A DNA stretch of 63,712 nt from Fusarium oxysporum f. sp. lycopersici 4287 (taxonomy: Eukaryota > Ascomycota > Sordariomycetes > Hypocreales > Nectriaceae): NCBI RefSeq assembly GCF_000149955.1, contig NW_017264845.1:562042-625753 (forward strand), written 5' to 3'. The notes under the pieces are model-generated. The model did not search any database and was not told where the DNA came from. It worked only from the letters and a program-made list of their open reading frames with translations. The position numbers were made by a program, and so were the translations under genes. Of this stretch, positions 23,153 to 34,813 are shown piece by piece. The first letter of the stretch is position 1. Each line of letters starts with the position of its first letter.

Positions 23153-25441
23153 ATGCCGCCGCCGAGGGGCCCCAGAATTCCTGCCTGTGAGCCGTGCAGG
23201 CGTTCGAAGCTCTCTTGCGATCACGGGAGACCAGCCTGCAGTCGCTGTCTCGCCAACGACAAGCCTTCTCAGTGCGTGTATCGAACTCCCCTGGGCTCTC
23301 GGAAACGATGGCGAGTTACGCCAAATCTCTCCACTCGTGGCGAGCCTCGTACTCCGTATGCATTTCCAGCATCTTATCATGTGATTGTGCAGACTTATGA
23401 CTTATCTAGCGTCACGGTAGCTTCCACCACAATTGTCGCTGCTACCAGCCCTCCTGCATCTTCCATTCATGCCAGGACTAGTTATCCAAATCCAGGCTAT
23501 CTCGGCGCATCAAGCCATGCTGCCATCTTCAGCCAGCTATCTCAAGATGAGGTCCCAGCCCGGTATTTGAGCCCTCTACCATATGACGCAACCCAGGAGT
23601 TGTCACTTGGATTCGAAGATGAGGTTCATGTTAGCAAGGTGGCAGACTGCATGACACAGTTGCTGGCCTCATTCTCAGCGGCCGCTTTCAAAGATTTGAT
23701 CTCATTCTGGCGCGCAACTGGGGCCAATCTTGCTCTCGCTGAACCTCTGGTGGACATATGCCTTGATGCTCTAGACAGCCTCCATTCTTTATCCACTCAA
23801 CCAGGAAGAAATAGGTATTTATGTTATGCCAGGCTACTCATCCAAAATTCAAGACACCCTTTGCTCGTAGAGCCACCTCTGGATGTCCACGAGTTTTGCT
23901 TACAGTTCTTGGGCTCCAATGCACGTCTGGAGACTCTAGGTCTTCTCATCTGTGCCGTTATCCGAGCGTCATCAGAGGTTTATCCTTTCCCGCCACTGTA
24001 TCTAGATGGCACCCGTCGACAAGAACTCATGTCTTTGGCCGTCAAGTTGACTGACACTGCCGTCGAAGCAATCCTTTCACTTGACAAACTCAACGACCTA
24101 CAGTTGGTTTTTCAGTACGAGAACTTCATCTCCTACTCGTACGTCTTTGGAATTCAGTGTATGTCCGCTTTCCAGTGCCCGCTCATCTGCCCATTGCCCA
24201 CCGCTTATGCTCGTTTTAGCATATTACTCATATCGCAAACTGGGCGACGTCATCACTTCAATCGCAACGCTCGGTTATCACGAGAAGTTGGCGGCCATGA
24301 ATGAATTGCCCGAATTTCTTATCAATATCCGTAGGACCGCCCTGGCACGGACCTACTCGGCCGACAAGAACTGGGCAATATTTCTTGGACGTCCCCCGCG
24401 ACTCGGAAAGAAGTTTTGCCGCCTCAACGCCATATTGAGATGGTCAGTCAATACTGAAGTGGAGGCGAATTCGTCCTTTGGGCATTTCCGTGACATTTTG
24501 CAATGGCCTGCTGACTCTAAAATGTCTGCTTGGGCTGAAACTCGCTGGACAGCGGCTTGCGCCTCCTTGAAGGAAGAAATACTGGATATTTTCAGCGAAG
24601 AGATCAAGGAAAATTTGAGTGGAAGAGTTTGGTAAGACTATCTCGCCTGCGACTTATGAAGCGCCCCAGAGCTGTAGACTACATTTGCTGATTTAAAATA
24701 CAAGTGGTCTTCGGGAGAGGGCTGAGCAACAGTGGGCTTCGCTGCCAGAGAGCTTTCGTATGAAGGGGAGCTTGAAGAATCATGATGAGGGAGCTTGGGA
24801 AAGGGATTTTCTCGTCAGCACAAGGCTTGGATACCTCCATGTCTTGTTTCTTCTCCGTCTTCTATGTGTAAGGTCACCAGCCAACCCTGATCCTGAATTT
24901 GTGAGAATCTCTCAGGAGATCCTCTCATTAGTGGTTGAAGTGATTGTCCTTGGAGACCAGTTGGTGTGTTCAACGGGGACAAGCTTTGAGTGGAGGGTGA
25001 GTGAAGCCTCTCTTAGCCACTGGTTGCCCATCTTGTCACTAATTCGAGCTACAGCTGGCACACTACGGCCTTCCAGCAATAGGGATCATAATGATAGCCA
25101 TGCTCAAAGGGCGGAATCTGTGCGATGCCCTCCAGGATGCCCAGACTATCCGTGACCTAGGGATCGTAGTCACTGAAGTCGACCTTGGGACAATCGTTCG
25201 ACCCATGGAGCCAAACTACGCATTGCTATCGAGGGCTGTGGATACTATCAAGAAGTTTTTGATACGATTTCATGCTCAAGATAGGCAGGCGGGTCTACCT
25301 CAAAGTACAGGTATTTCGGCAACAATACCGGATGGTAATATTTGGGATTTTCAATCGCACTTAGAACCGTGGGATTTTGAGATAAACTTTTGGGATACCC
25401 TGGCCGAGCATCCATCTATGTTCAGCGCTGAGACGGAATGA
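23153..25441 (+). CDS. Zn2Cys6 fungal transcription factor (cluster regulator candidate)
   Basis: Gene model join(23153..24158, 24220..24631, 24705..24996, 25055..25441), 698 aa. All four exons are in phase, with introns of 61, 73 and 58 bp. The N-terminus holds the binuclear cluster C12, C15, C22, C29, C32, C41 (CEPCRRSKLSC...C..C...C). A middle-homology domain follows, with the diagnostic DKNWAIFLGRPPRLG segment created near exon 2. It is probably nuclear and a local activator of the adjacent monooxygenase and DUF4863 genes, judged from position only. The conserved GRPPRL region indicates a functional ligand or regulatory domain. Confidence 0.88.
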
Positions 25442-26522
25442 TATGTCACCATGGCCAATCACAGATCATATATGTGGCGGTTGGAGCGTACTATGTATTG
25501 ATTAATTAGTTATGATCCACACCGTTTCCCACTATTTGGCATATAAATCTAGCTTGAGACCTTTAAGTCGGCCGTTCTTTGTCCGCACGTATGCTCTGTG
25601 CTAGTGAGGCCAATACGTACTAGATGGCGCATATGCAGTCCCTTCGTGCTGTCATTCACAAAGGGCAAGTTGTACGTGAGCTTGTACCTGCAAAGCTGCA
25701 TTTGCAAGTAAATGTGTCATTAATGGGCCGGTGATAGCTGGGGGTTATCGTGTCTTTCACGTGAAGAGCTGAAAGGAATGAAGAGCTTGGGTACCATAAT
25801 TTCCGCGGAAGGTTGGGGCAGGTATTTTGGTCCAATGAGGGGCCCTTGAAGTTGCAGAAACTGGTAGCTTGAAGTACTTTGGCTATGACGAAAGTCGTAT
25901 AAGTGAAGTTGCGGATCACGTATCCAAGGCCATTGCTGTGAGTAAGTCCCGAAGTATTGGAACGATCAACGAGATTTAGACGACCTTTTAAGCGTGACAT
26001 TGGCCGTGGTAAATACGATGCTATCCCTCCTTACAGTCTCTGGCGGCATTTCGAGGTCGGAGGCCCTGAACGAGTTGATGCTCTCGCTAAGCGATGGTCT
26101 GGTGATAGTCGCCATTGTCGGTACTGTCGCTACACTTGGAGGGCTGAAATGAAAGATTCAGGTTGAGGCGCCAGGTTTGGGTCCAATTTATTTATTATCA
26201 TTTGGGCGGGAAATAATCGGTTGCCCATCGGGTTCGGGGCCCCGAGCATGCAGATCATGGTCATGATCAAGACTAACCAAATCCACATCACGCGACGTCA
26301 AATGCCGAGAGACAATACCAAGTCGAGGATAGTCTAGGTAGTAGATTTAGGCTAATATCGTAAAACATTCTAATTATCACCTCAGTTTAGAACTGCTGTA
26401 ACCTACTTTAAGCTCCAGAGGGCTTGATGCGTAGGAGCTCTGTGGAGCCGCCCGGCCATGTCGGGCCGGTATGGCTAAATAGCGGCAGATCTACCCAAGT
26501 CAAACACTACACCCCTTTTATC
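25442..26522. other. intergenic, nothing recognised
   Basis: Short frames only. No repeat ends seen until the palindrome at 26523. Confidence 0.45.
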
Positions 26523-26607
26523 CGGCTCACTTTCGGTGAAAGTGGAAATTCACGGTCTTTCATTGGCTCACACCCCTGTACATCCTCTTTCACCGAAAAA
26601 GTGACGG
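26523..26607. repeat. about 85-bp miniature inverted-repeat unit
   Basis: The ends are imperfect inverted repeats: ctcactttcggtgaaag on the left and ctttcaccgaaaaagtgac on the right, each itself near-palindromic. The centre contains tttcattggctcaca. A recognisable reverse-complement relative lies at 57436-57523, so this is a dispersed family. No target duplication could be fixed. Confidence 0.6.
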
Positions 26608-26932
26608 GGTTGTCGAGCTTCTAGCTGGCTTTTTAATTAAGAGTGGATGATACACCTTCTCATTGGTTAGCCGCTTCCTCCGTCATAACCTTCATAGCTA
26701 GACTTGCCTTTGTGGCGCAAAACGATGCTACCTCCTAAAAGCCTTCATGCAAATCGACATTTTGACCGCGCCGTAGAGATACAAAAATGGGTCCGGTATA
26801 CCATCCAGGACCACCTAGTGGGCACCCCCACCTAATGGACCACCAAAATTTCGATCTTCCCATACACAATCCAAATATTGATGTCCACAAAAACAGGCCC
26901 AATTCTCAATTAATAAACGAGGCTTTAAAGAG

Positions 26933-29750
26933 GGGGCCCCATAGGGACACGCCTAGGCGCGCCTCCTGTCCTGAACGCGTAGGCGTGCGGATTATGTCAG
27001 CCCTCAATTTGGCCCAAACTCCACTGTCGAAATTCCGCGTTCTGATGCAGTTTTTACTTTTTAGAATACTATGATCCTAAACGGTTATGAATTCTTAATT
27101 ATCTACCGGAATGGATGGCCTGCTGGGACTCACTATCTACCGCTGCCGCCTCCCAGATATCATGCATACCTTTTCTACTGGAAAAAGGGCTGCGTTCCAT
27201 CTCCGCAGCTACCTGAGCCTTGACCCGGTCATCTTCCGCTTTGCTCCAATCTAGATAGGCCATCATCTCCTCTTTAGTCCAATCTCTGGAGCCGTTTGGA
27301 GTATCGCAGCGCTTACCCATCTGCTTCCAATAGAGACACCATTGATAGCTAGATTTGTCGTACCGCAGAGGTAGACCTAGCGCCCTCCGATACTGCTGGT
27401 TAGTTTTAATACTGCCACGAGGCTGCACCTTGTACCAAGCATCTCGAGCAGCAACATATCTCAGATAGATAGCCCGAGGATCATCATACCTTGATGTCGG
27501 CATTATCCTTGTCTGTGCCGGTGGTGCTGCTGATGATGCTGCCGGCACTATATTGTCCGCGCCGTCGAGACTGACGATAATGCAACTGGCACTATCTATC
27601 ACTGACTCTGCCTGCTCTGATGATCCTGAAGACGTTGGTCTTGGAGCTTCTCCTGCGTGCAAAGATGATGCTGATGAAGATGTCGTCAGCAATGGTCTTG
27701 CCTGCGCCGACGGTGCTGGTGGCTTCAAAAGCTCCTCATGTCGTTGAGGGCATGTCTTTGAAGTCATTGTATGACCTATCTGGTGACATCTGCTGCATTT
27801 AGGTTGTGCCTTTGGCCGCGCTGTTGCCTGAACTGCCTCGAATGCACTTGGCTCTCTCTGGGTGCTTGATTGTGGTCTACTAGTACTCGAACCGGCGGCT
27901 ATCCGATCGGGTCGATGCCAAGGCTCCAGTAGTAACTGGTGAACACCATGGCGATTGAGGTGCCAATGTGTGTGAAAATGCTCCAGGCGAAGGGGCTGAT
28001 TTTGTTCTTGTAGAGCCTGGAGAGTATGGGCGCAAGGGAGGCCGTGAGATCTGGAGAATGCACTGGTGCAAATGGGCAGGTGTTCTTTTAGGAGCAGCTT
28101 CCGCTGTTCTTCCACCTTGCGTAAAGCCTCGTGAGATACCCAGCCACGTATGGCACTGTATAGTGATACAGAGAGCTCGATTGGTATTCCCATTTGCTGG
28201 CTGGCTTGGTTGGATTGCAGCTCGGCTAATTGATTGAGAAGCGCATGCTTCCTAGCCCTCCAAGCCTCGAAGAGATCTAGCGTGGATTTCTTGAGGTGGC
28301 TCTTAAGGAGCCCATGGATACCCTCAACCCGCGAGGTGACTACATTACCAAAATGAGGATGTTGATCAACCCAAGCCCTCACTAACCTTTCCTTGTACGG
28401 ATCGAGCCAATTGGCCTTGATATAGCCAACCTCTTCAATGTATTGTGGTAAGTAGCGCCTTTCAAGCTCTTGCACGCGCCGGTCAAATGCCTTTTCATCC
28501 GGTGACTTCATGATCGAATGCCAGTGATTGAAAAACTCATTCCAATCGGCCAGGCCTTGCTGGTAGGCCTCTGATCCTTGTTGGTGGCGCACGAATGTCG
28601 GCTGGCAATAACGGAGGACTGCCTTATTCGCATGCCATAGGCACGAGTGAAATTGAGGATGGAAAGCAGATTTCTGCGGCGTTCATACAAGCCTTATCGC
28701 GGTCTGTTAGGATAACCGATGGAAGCCTTGTATGGCAGAGTTCATACAGGGGCCTGAGCCGGTCCCAGGCCCATAGGTAGTCCTGCTCAGTCTCGCCGCT
28801 AAGGAATGCAAAGGCTATACAGAACGATCGCTGGCAGGCGTCGACGCCAATCATATCAAGCAGTGGCATCCCATATTTGTTTGTCTTATATGTACAGTCA
28901 AGGAAAAGCAGGTCTGGGTAGGCCTGAATGTATGCCAATGACTCTAGATGGGCGAATAACACCGCCGTGATTCGGTCATTCAAATCAAGCCGCATTCGGT
29001 TCCAGAACTCTTCCTTATCCAGTTGGTTAGCAAAGGCGTGTATAGTGCTCTGACCTTCACAAAGCTCTCGTTTGCTATCTGCGATACGATTATAAATATC
29101 TTGCTGCGTTGCAATAGTGTTCGAATTCTGGCGGATATAAGTCCTGATATCATTTGGCGCTACTCCTGCATTCGTAAGGCGGCTGACTATCGACTTGTCT
29201 GCATCGGAGAGCTGCCGATGGACTGGATGGGCCGATTTGTGCCAGCTTGGCTCGTGGTTGTGTAAATGAAACCGGCTGTCCGGACGATGCCTTAAAGACC
29301 AAATCGCCTTATCTAGGGATTCCTTTGCGATAATTGAGAACCGACAATTGGTTCCTCGCGTAATAGTCTTACGCTGGCGATCTTTTGACACGCTAGGCGG
29401 ACGACATCATCGATCGCATGCGTAGGTGATAATCTGCCTGCCGCTAGTTGATCGTGAAGATCCAGTTATGAACGCGTATCCTCTCGGTGCTGCCCACTTG
29501 TTGATAGCGGCGAGCAGAGCCTCTCGTGAATCGTATGTACCCTCTGGCGGGAGCACATCATCAGGAAATGTCGCTTGGGCTATGATGAAGCCCAGACCTG
29601 GGGACTACAGTTATGACCAGCAAAAGCAGCAATGGGTGCAGCCCCTGAAAACCGCGACAGTGGAGTTTGGGCCAAATTGAGGGCTGACATAATCCGCACG
29701 CCTACGCTTCAGGAGTGGAGGCGCGCCTAGGCGTGTCCCTATGGGGCCCC
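26933..29750 (-). mobile_element. Mutator-like element (Hop/FAR1-type MULE)
   Basis: A 2818-bp element with long inverted ends of about 100 bp (26933-27030 and 29655-29750) that differ by only a few bases. Both begin GGGGCCCCATAGGGACACG. The flanks are TTTAAAGAG (26924-26932) and TTTAGAGAG (29751-29759), a 9-bp target duplication with one mismatch, as expected of MULEs. It contains one transposase-type gene on the minus strand. Confidence 0.9.
27099..29610 (-). pseudogene. MULE transposase with FAR1-type DNA-binding domain, frameshifted
   Basis: Reading from the right: a FAR1-like N-terminal domain (INKWAAPRGYAF; HLHNHEPS zinc-ligand part), then the MULE catalytic core with LFLDCTYKTNKYGMPLL (first Asp), VILTDRDKA (second Asp), CLWHANKA (C/W-x-H motif) and TSRVEGIHGLLKSHL (Glu). 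Last comes a C-terminal CCHC knuckle CSRCHQIGHTMTSKTC and a Pro/Ser-rich tail. Two lesions are visible: an in-frame TGA around 29410 inside the FAR1 domain, and a one-base shift near 28640-28660 between the second Asp and the CLWH motif. The copy therefore looks recently inactivated rather than ancient. Confidence 0.85.
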
Positions 29751-29783
29751 TTTAGAGAGAGTTTCTATAAAGTTATTTGAATT

Positions 29784-31340
29784 TTACTCTCTACGTGGTT
29801 TTGTGACCTCCTGACCGCTGCGTGTGCGCTGGCAGTGCTTTGTTACGACCGTAGAGTCCTCACGTTCGTCCTCTAACCCGACACCCACCTCAATCACCGA
29901 CTCGACCTCCTCATCCACATCTACCTCTATTTCTGCCCCCTTTGAGTCGGGAAGAGCTTCTCCAGTCGCTAGAGACTCCGCTAGAGCCATGAATCGTCGG
30001 TTCGGGTTCGGTACCATCTTTCTTTTCGTCCCTCGCCGCACCTGGGCCATCTGCTCTTCGAGGCCAGCAATTCGCTCATTCTGAACGGCCTCCTTCATCT
30101 CTAAGGCTTCTAGCCCCTTTGCGATCTTACTGTACTTCCGCCCGGTCGGTCGACTTTTGTCTTTGGCCATATCCTTCACTTGCCGGCTCGTTTTCGGCGT
30201 ATCATCTCAGGGCAGTGGAGGAGGGCTCGGTGTCTGGAACTGTTCCAGCAGTGTTTCTTTGTCCGGTTGAATTTCCGGATGTGTTAGAGCTTTGTGACGG
30301 TTGGTAGGCCAATTTCCAGTAAACCTCCAGCCGGATAAAATAATCTCCTTCCTCATGGCCGCCTCCCTGGCTTTCGCGTATGCCCGAACAAAGTTGACTT
30401 TGTCAACCGGCGCAGAATCGGTCACACTAGCCAGTTTTTGGAGTTCTTTCCGATACGCACCTTTGATGACATTAAAAATTCCATTATCTAACGGTTGCAA
30501 ACCATGGGAACAATGTGCGGGTAGGTAGCAGCAGTAGACGTTATTCAGGAAGCACGTCGCCATCCACTCGTTCTACGGTAACTGCTCGTTAACGACCCTA
30601 TAGCAGGCGACTCCGCAGCGAAAACACCAAAATACTCACCTGTGCACGGCTACCATGACCGCCAAGGATAATAAGTCTCGCATCCGATGCATCACGAGGC
30701 TCCGTTTGAGGTAGATAAACGTCTTTCAACCACTCGAGAGCAATATGGTTGCCGGTCCAGCCGTTCGGGGATGTGATGTAGTGCCAGTCCGCTATTAATT
30801 CGAATTCGTTAAGGAACCACTGTTTCTGCAGCTCTTTCCCTTTAAAGATAATTCTCGGTTTCAAAGCACGGCCAGTTGCGGTGATAGCCTCCATAAACGA
30901 AGTCCAGGTGCGCGACTGAACGCCTTTTAATAACGCCTTCTTCTTCGGGTTGGAACTCCCAATTATGAGGTTGTCCAAGCCTTATGGACAACTAATCAGT
31001 TATGGCGTACAAAAGACCATAGGGAACTTATAGAGGTCTTACCGAAACCCGCCATTATGCCGCCCTCGTCCACGTTAACCGCATTCTCGGGCTTGATCCA
31101 GCCATGCTCGTTCTCCCGGATATCGAAGTACCAATTGACAGCTTTCGGAGTAAACCCGTCAAACCTGGCGGCTTCCTGGCGCTTTCCAAGCTTGTTAGAT
31201 AGTTTTGAATGACGCTTGATGAACCTGGTAGTCCAGTTTTACCCAGTGGCTTGTTATCTCCCTGTTGACGGAGGAGGCCTTCGACGCAGCTTCGAAGTTG
31301 GCTATGTGTGAGAGCGTAGCCCAAGGATAAGACACCACGT
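29784..31340 (-). pseudogene. pogo-type transposase, copy B, degenerate
   Basis: Collinear with the transposase at 43039-44771. The segments LGYALTHSQL, VNVDEGGIMAGFG (first Asp), ALEWLKDVYLPQT, CSHGLQPLDNGIF (third Asp) and KRKMVPNPNRRFMALA are all present. The second catalytic Asp is replaced (LIILGGHGS instead of LDGHGS), and stops or frameshifts separate the pieces. An intron near 30979-31042 matches the position of one in the other copy. The N-terminal domain upstream of LGYAL is missing. Confidence 0.8.
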
Positions 31341-31978
31341 AAAAAAAAAAAAATACACCACAGTTTTTCTTTTTTTTCTTCTTTTGCGAATGGCTTCATT
31401 ATGCCAAAATGTGGTGCAAATAAAATGGTAGGATTTGTAGGGAGCGGTGATCTTTTGTGCTAAGCTTCAAGTTGTGTAAATTTCTGAGCGGTGGGGGATT
31501 GTAATCTAGTCTATCGCAGCCCCTCTATATTCAGAATTGTCACATCCAACAGACAAAAGGGTCGTACATTTGATGAAACCGGAAGGAAGGCCTTCCAGCA
31601 GTTCAGACTGGCAGTTCAGACTGGCAGCCCGGAAGTCCGGACTTCCCATCAGTTGGTATCACATACGTCTCCCAAAAAGCAAGTTCTTCAACATAATAGT
31701 CACCGGGGACCAAAATTTCTTATATATAAGAAACCGACCTATTTCCACTTATTAGATGGAGAAATCAAGAGCTTCTGTCCGTGTAGCCGAGATCCATTAG
31801 AAATTGACAAGAATCTTAAGGTAAAAAAAAGTCTTCTGAGTAGCTGCTGCATTTTCTAGGACGACTTATCGGCAGACTCTTCATCGCCTCGATCCATTAT
31901 CTATACCATCAAGCCATCGCCATAGCATCCGAAACTTCGTCCGTACCGAAGACACCCTCTTCCGCCCCCAACTCGGAC
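31341..31978. other. unassigned spacer
   Basis: A-rich and T-rich tracts, then a short duplicated ggcagttcagact motif near 31610. Nothing coding is supported. Confidence 0.4.
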
Positions 31979-32613
31979 TTGCGTATTGTGAGATGCTAAA
32001 GCGATATCACACTGTGCTGAAGTGCTAAAGTGATATCTATCCCTGTGAATATATATCACACTCCTTTTTAGCTAAACCTGATATCACGATGGCTAAAATG
32101 CTATCGCCCGTGAATACCACTGCAGCACCCTTAACTGATAAGACCATCTAATCTTATCTACCTTTGTTGGATCTACTGTAATTAGCTTTTACATCTCTAC
32201 TGGCCTGTGTCATCGTGCACGTCTAGACCATCGAGACGCACAACGGGACATCAGCTGATCCGGAATCTACATTCTCTGGTGGTCGACGTACTCTCTCCTG
32301 GGATAGAGACCAAATGACTGGCGAGAATCTTGAGAAGGTTGAATGTATAGGTAACTGGCTGAGTCAAGGGTATATACAGAAGGCTGTTCATGGTGGTAAG
32401 GGTGTAATTACTGATACGGGTTTTGATAGTGTCGGCGATGAAGACTCTGATGTTAATTTAGATTGATTTGAGGATGTCTGACAGTATAGGTGCTAAGGTT
32501 CTATAGTAATATCCCTCGTGCTAGAGTCCTAGGGTGATACCCTAGCACATGTTTTGCGTATATGTGAATATAAATATGAATATCACTTTAGTACGTGATA
32601 TCACAATACGCAT
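31979..32613. mobile_element. TIR element with repeated gctaaagYgatatcac motifs
   Basis: The ends are inverted: GCGTATTGTGA at the left, and GCGTATTGTGATATCAC on the complementary strand at the right. Subterminal direct repeats of a gctaaag(c/t)gatatca motif occur on both sides. A 51-codon frame (32311-32466, +) ends in an acidic GDEDSD tail. No clear target duplication. It abuts the piggyBac fragment, so the two may be parts of one decayed element. Confidence 0.5.
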
Positions 32614-32631
32614 ATCCGCACTCATCCACGG

Positions 32632-32910
32632 CTAAACAGGAGCCCGGAAGGAAGAGGGAGGCTGACACTCGTTGTGTGTGAAGATACCACTTCTCACAAG
32701 CTTGGAATACCCTCGGAAGGTCTGTAGCCTCAGTGGCGTGGTCACTGATGCGGAGATATCGCTGGAGCAGCCAAATTTGCGTAGGGTCATGAACTTGATG
32801 ATTGCGTGCAGGGGGGCATGAACACCTGGCCTAGGGGCATTCCAACGGCTTCGGATTGACTTTTCTCTATGAATTCCTAGGTAAATTAGGATTCCGATCC
32901 ATTCGTACAC
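32632..32910 (-). pseudogene. piggyBac-type transposase fragment
   Basis: The frame contains YEWIGILIYLGIHREKSI followed by RWN and an IIKFMTLRKF segment, the conserved start of the DDE_Tnp_1_7 (piggyBac) domain. After RKF the sequence continues in a different frame as a plausible LQRYLRISDH segment, so there is a frameshift. Neither end of the transposase is present. This is a relic only. Confidence 0.7.
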
Positions 32911-33728
32911 TTCTGGAGAGGCAAGACTGACCTGCTGAAAGGCTATGCCAACTAAAGGGCTACTTTCTACAGAGCCGCGTTTAGGACATACTACGTCGCT
33001 TTCAACTCTGAGATTAGTAAAAATCTATTCTACCTTCACCTAAGTAGCTTTCCACGCAATGATAGACTTGACATGAAACTTGCCGGTCTCTCTCTAGAGG
33101 ATTAGAACTGTATCTTCTTTGCCAAATACAGCCAATGATTTACTATCAGTCATCTAGAATAGTATTGTGATATCTCATGTGATCTCCAGACTGATTTGAG
33201 TCAAAGCCTGCTTGTAAATGTTCAATCTTTGCTACAAGGAATTTCAGACCAAACTCGTTTGAGGCTTGAAATAAAAACCACCTACCAGCTACAACACACT
33301 GCTGGGCTGCTGGGACTGCTGACCTCGATCGAGACTAAAGTCAGAGATAACTCTGGCAAGAGCATTGGTAAAGTCAGACCTAGCTCAATCAGATCTCAAT
33401 ACAAAATAGTATCCACGTATCACTTGGTCCATAGCCTGGGTTCAACTCAGCTTGGCCTAAAAAGTCGCCAGTGTTTTTTCATCGTTCTGGAAGTGACTTT
33501 GGTACCAGTTAGCCCTGAAGCTGGCCAAAACTGGGATATTTGACGCGGTTTGGAAGTATATCCATATACCGGTGCTGTTTCCTTGATTCTACTTCTCGTT
33601 CTATGTCTCATTTACAAGAATAGGTTCGTTCGGGACTATTGATAGGTTGTAGCCTGTAGTCGGGAAACCCTCATCTATTCTGATGAAAAATGGATCCCTG
33701 GCAGCCCGTTGTAGCCTCAAGCTTGGCT
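32911..33728. other. unassigned spacer
   Basis: 3' flank of the rhodopsin-domain gene and unassigned sequence; no supported features. Confidence 0.4.
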
Positions 33729-34813
33729 TCAATCCACGAAAGTCGGCATCCTCTCGCGGTGTTCCCCCTCGTATCTTTGGCCACGGCTGGCATCCTTACC
33801 CGTGATGTGATGTTCAGGTGTTCGAATCGAGTCCCACGAGTTGAGATGTCTGACTGAATTGTGAAATGTGGGAAATCCCAATCGAGTGAGGACCGATTCA
33901 ACCGGAGCTTTGAGCAGTGGAGCAGAAGCTGCCGTCATTATCAGACATTCCTCCATTCGACACCACAAGAACAAAGGCATGGTAGCTCGGAAGATATCAG
34001 GAGAGTCAATGTCAAATGTCTTCATATAAACGATTTTCAACACAGTAGTGATGGTAGCAAAAACGCTTAATCCCATCAAAACAGACACAAGACAGCGTTC
34101 TACGACACTTCTGCTCAGTTTCCAGATAAGAAAGATTGGCAGAATGGTCAGCACCAAGTCACTAAACATGCTGGCTCCTTGAATAAGTCAATAGGTAGAT
34201 ATTCAGAGCAGGAAGAACAGGGAAGCCTACCAACGAAGACGTAGCCAATTACCCAGACTTTCTGTGTAGGCATACATTTCGCATCAACAACTGGTTCCCA
34301 CATGGCTCGCACCGGGCGGCACTCAAGTAGCTGAAAAGTCTCGCTTGCAGCAAGCGCAACTATTTGAAATCCCATAATGAACCAGAGAGCCATCTTCCAT
34401 GACCTCGACATGGAGAAAGAGTGTAATAAGCATGCGATAGAAAGTCTGGCGAAAGTTGACGCCCACAGTCCTGTGATCATGACTCCAAATAGACATTTAA
34501 GGATGGCGATACTGCTTGCTGGACTGATGTATTCATTGTGACGTCCAAAGCCGTTGGCGACAGCCGCTGCAAAGAGCGAATAGGTGATTATTTCTGCAAC
34601 CTGACCAGTTAATTAGGCGTCAATTGCATTTTCGCGTCCATGCCTTACCACTGCAATCGTAATAAGGTAGTCTGAAGCGTGTAGCTTGTATGCGGGGATA
34701 ATGCGAGTGTACATCCTGAGGATAAAGATAACTAGACCGAGAGAGAAGAAGGGAGTGATAACGGTTAAGGCGCGTACCCCGGTGGAGTCGTCATTGGGAG
34801 CTTGTCCGCCCAT
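33729..34813 (-). CDS. rhodopsin-domain integral membrane protein (SAT3/Pth11-like group)
   Basis: Gene model complement(join(33729..34177, 34231..34600, 34649..34813)), 327 aa, with introns of 53 and 48 bp. Seven hydrophobic segments are expected; several are clear (LTVITPFFSLGLVIFIL, ITYSLFAAAV, SIAILKCLFGVMITGLWAST, WFIMGFQIVALAAS, FSDLVLTILPIFLIW, LMGLSVFATITTVLK). A conserved LLECRPVRAMW with a later Cys matches the fungal rhodopsin-domain family (PF20684), which lacks the CFEM domain of true Pth11. Function is unknown; some members are encoded in metabolite clusters. The short Arg/Gly-rich tail is cytosolic by inference. Confidence 0.82.

Larger units (their letters stand above)
26800..31340 (-). 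mobile_element. decayed pogo-type element (copy B), split by a MULE
   Basis: The left end at about 26800-26850 has two direct repeats of a ccacctaRtggRcacc-like motif followed by cccataca, resembling in order and spacing the end of the intact-ended copy at 42894-45066. The coding part resumes at 29784 after the inserted MULE (26933-29750). The right end is lost near 31340, where an A-rich tract replaces the N-terminal coding region; no right TIR is visible. The exact left boundary is uncertain. Confidence 0.6.

Noticed and set aside
27553..29680. Plus-strand frames inside the MULE
   Set aside because: They are antisense shadows of the transposase, with no domain of their own.
31491..31859. 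122-codon plus-strand frame with a repeated gttcagactggca motif
   Set aside because: No recognisable sequence; probably chance in spacer.
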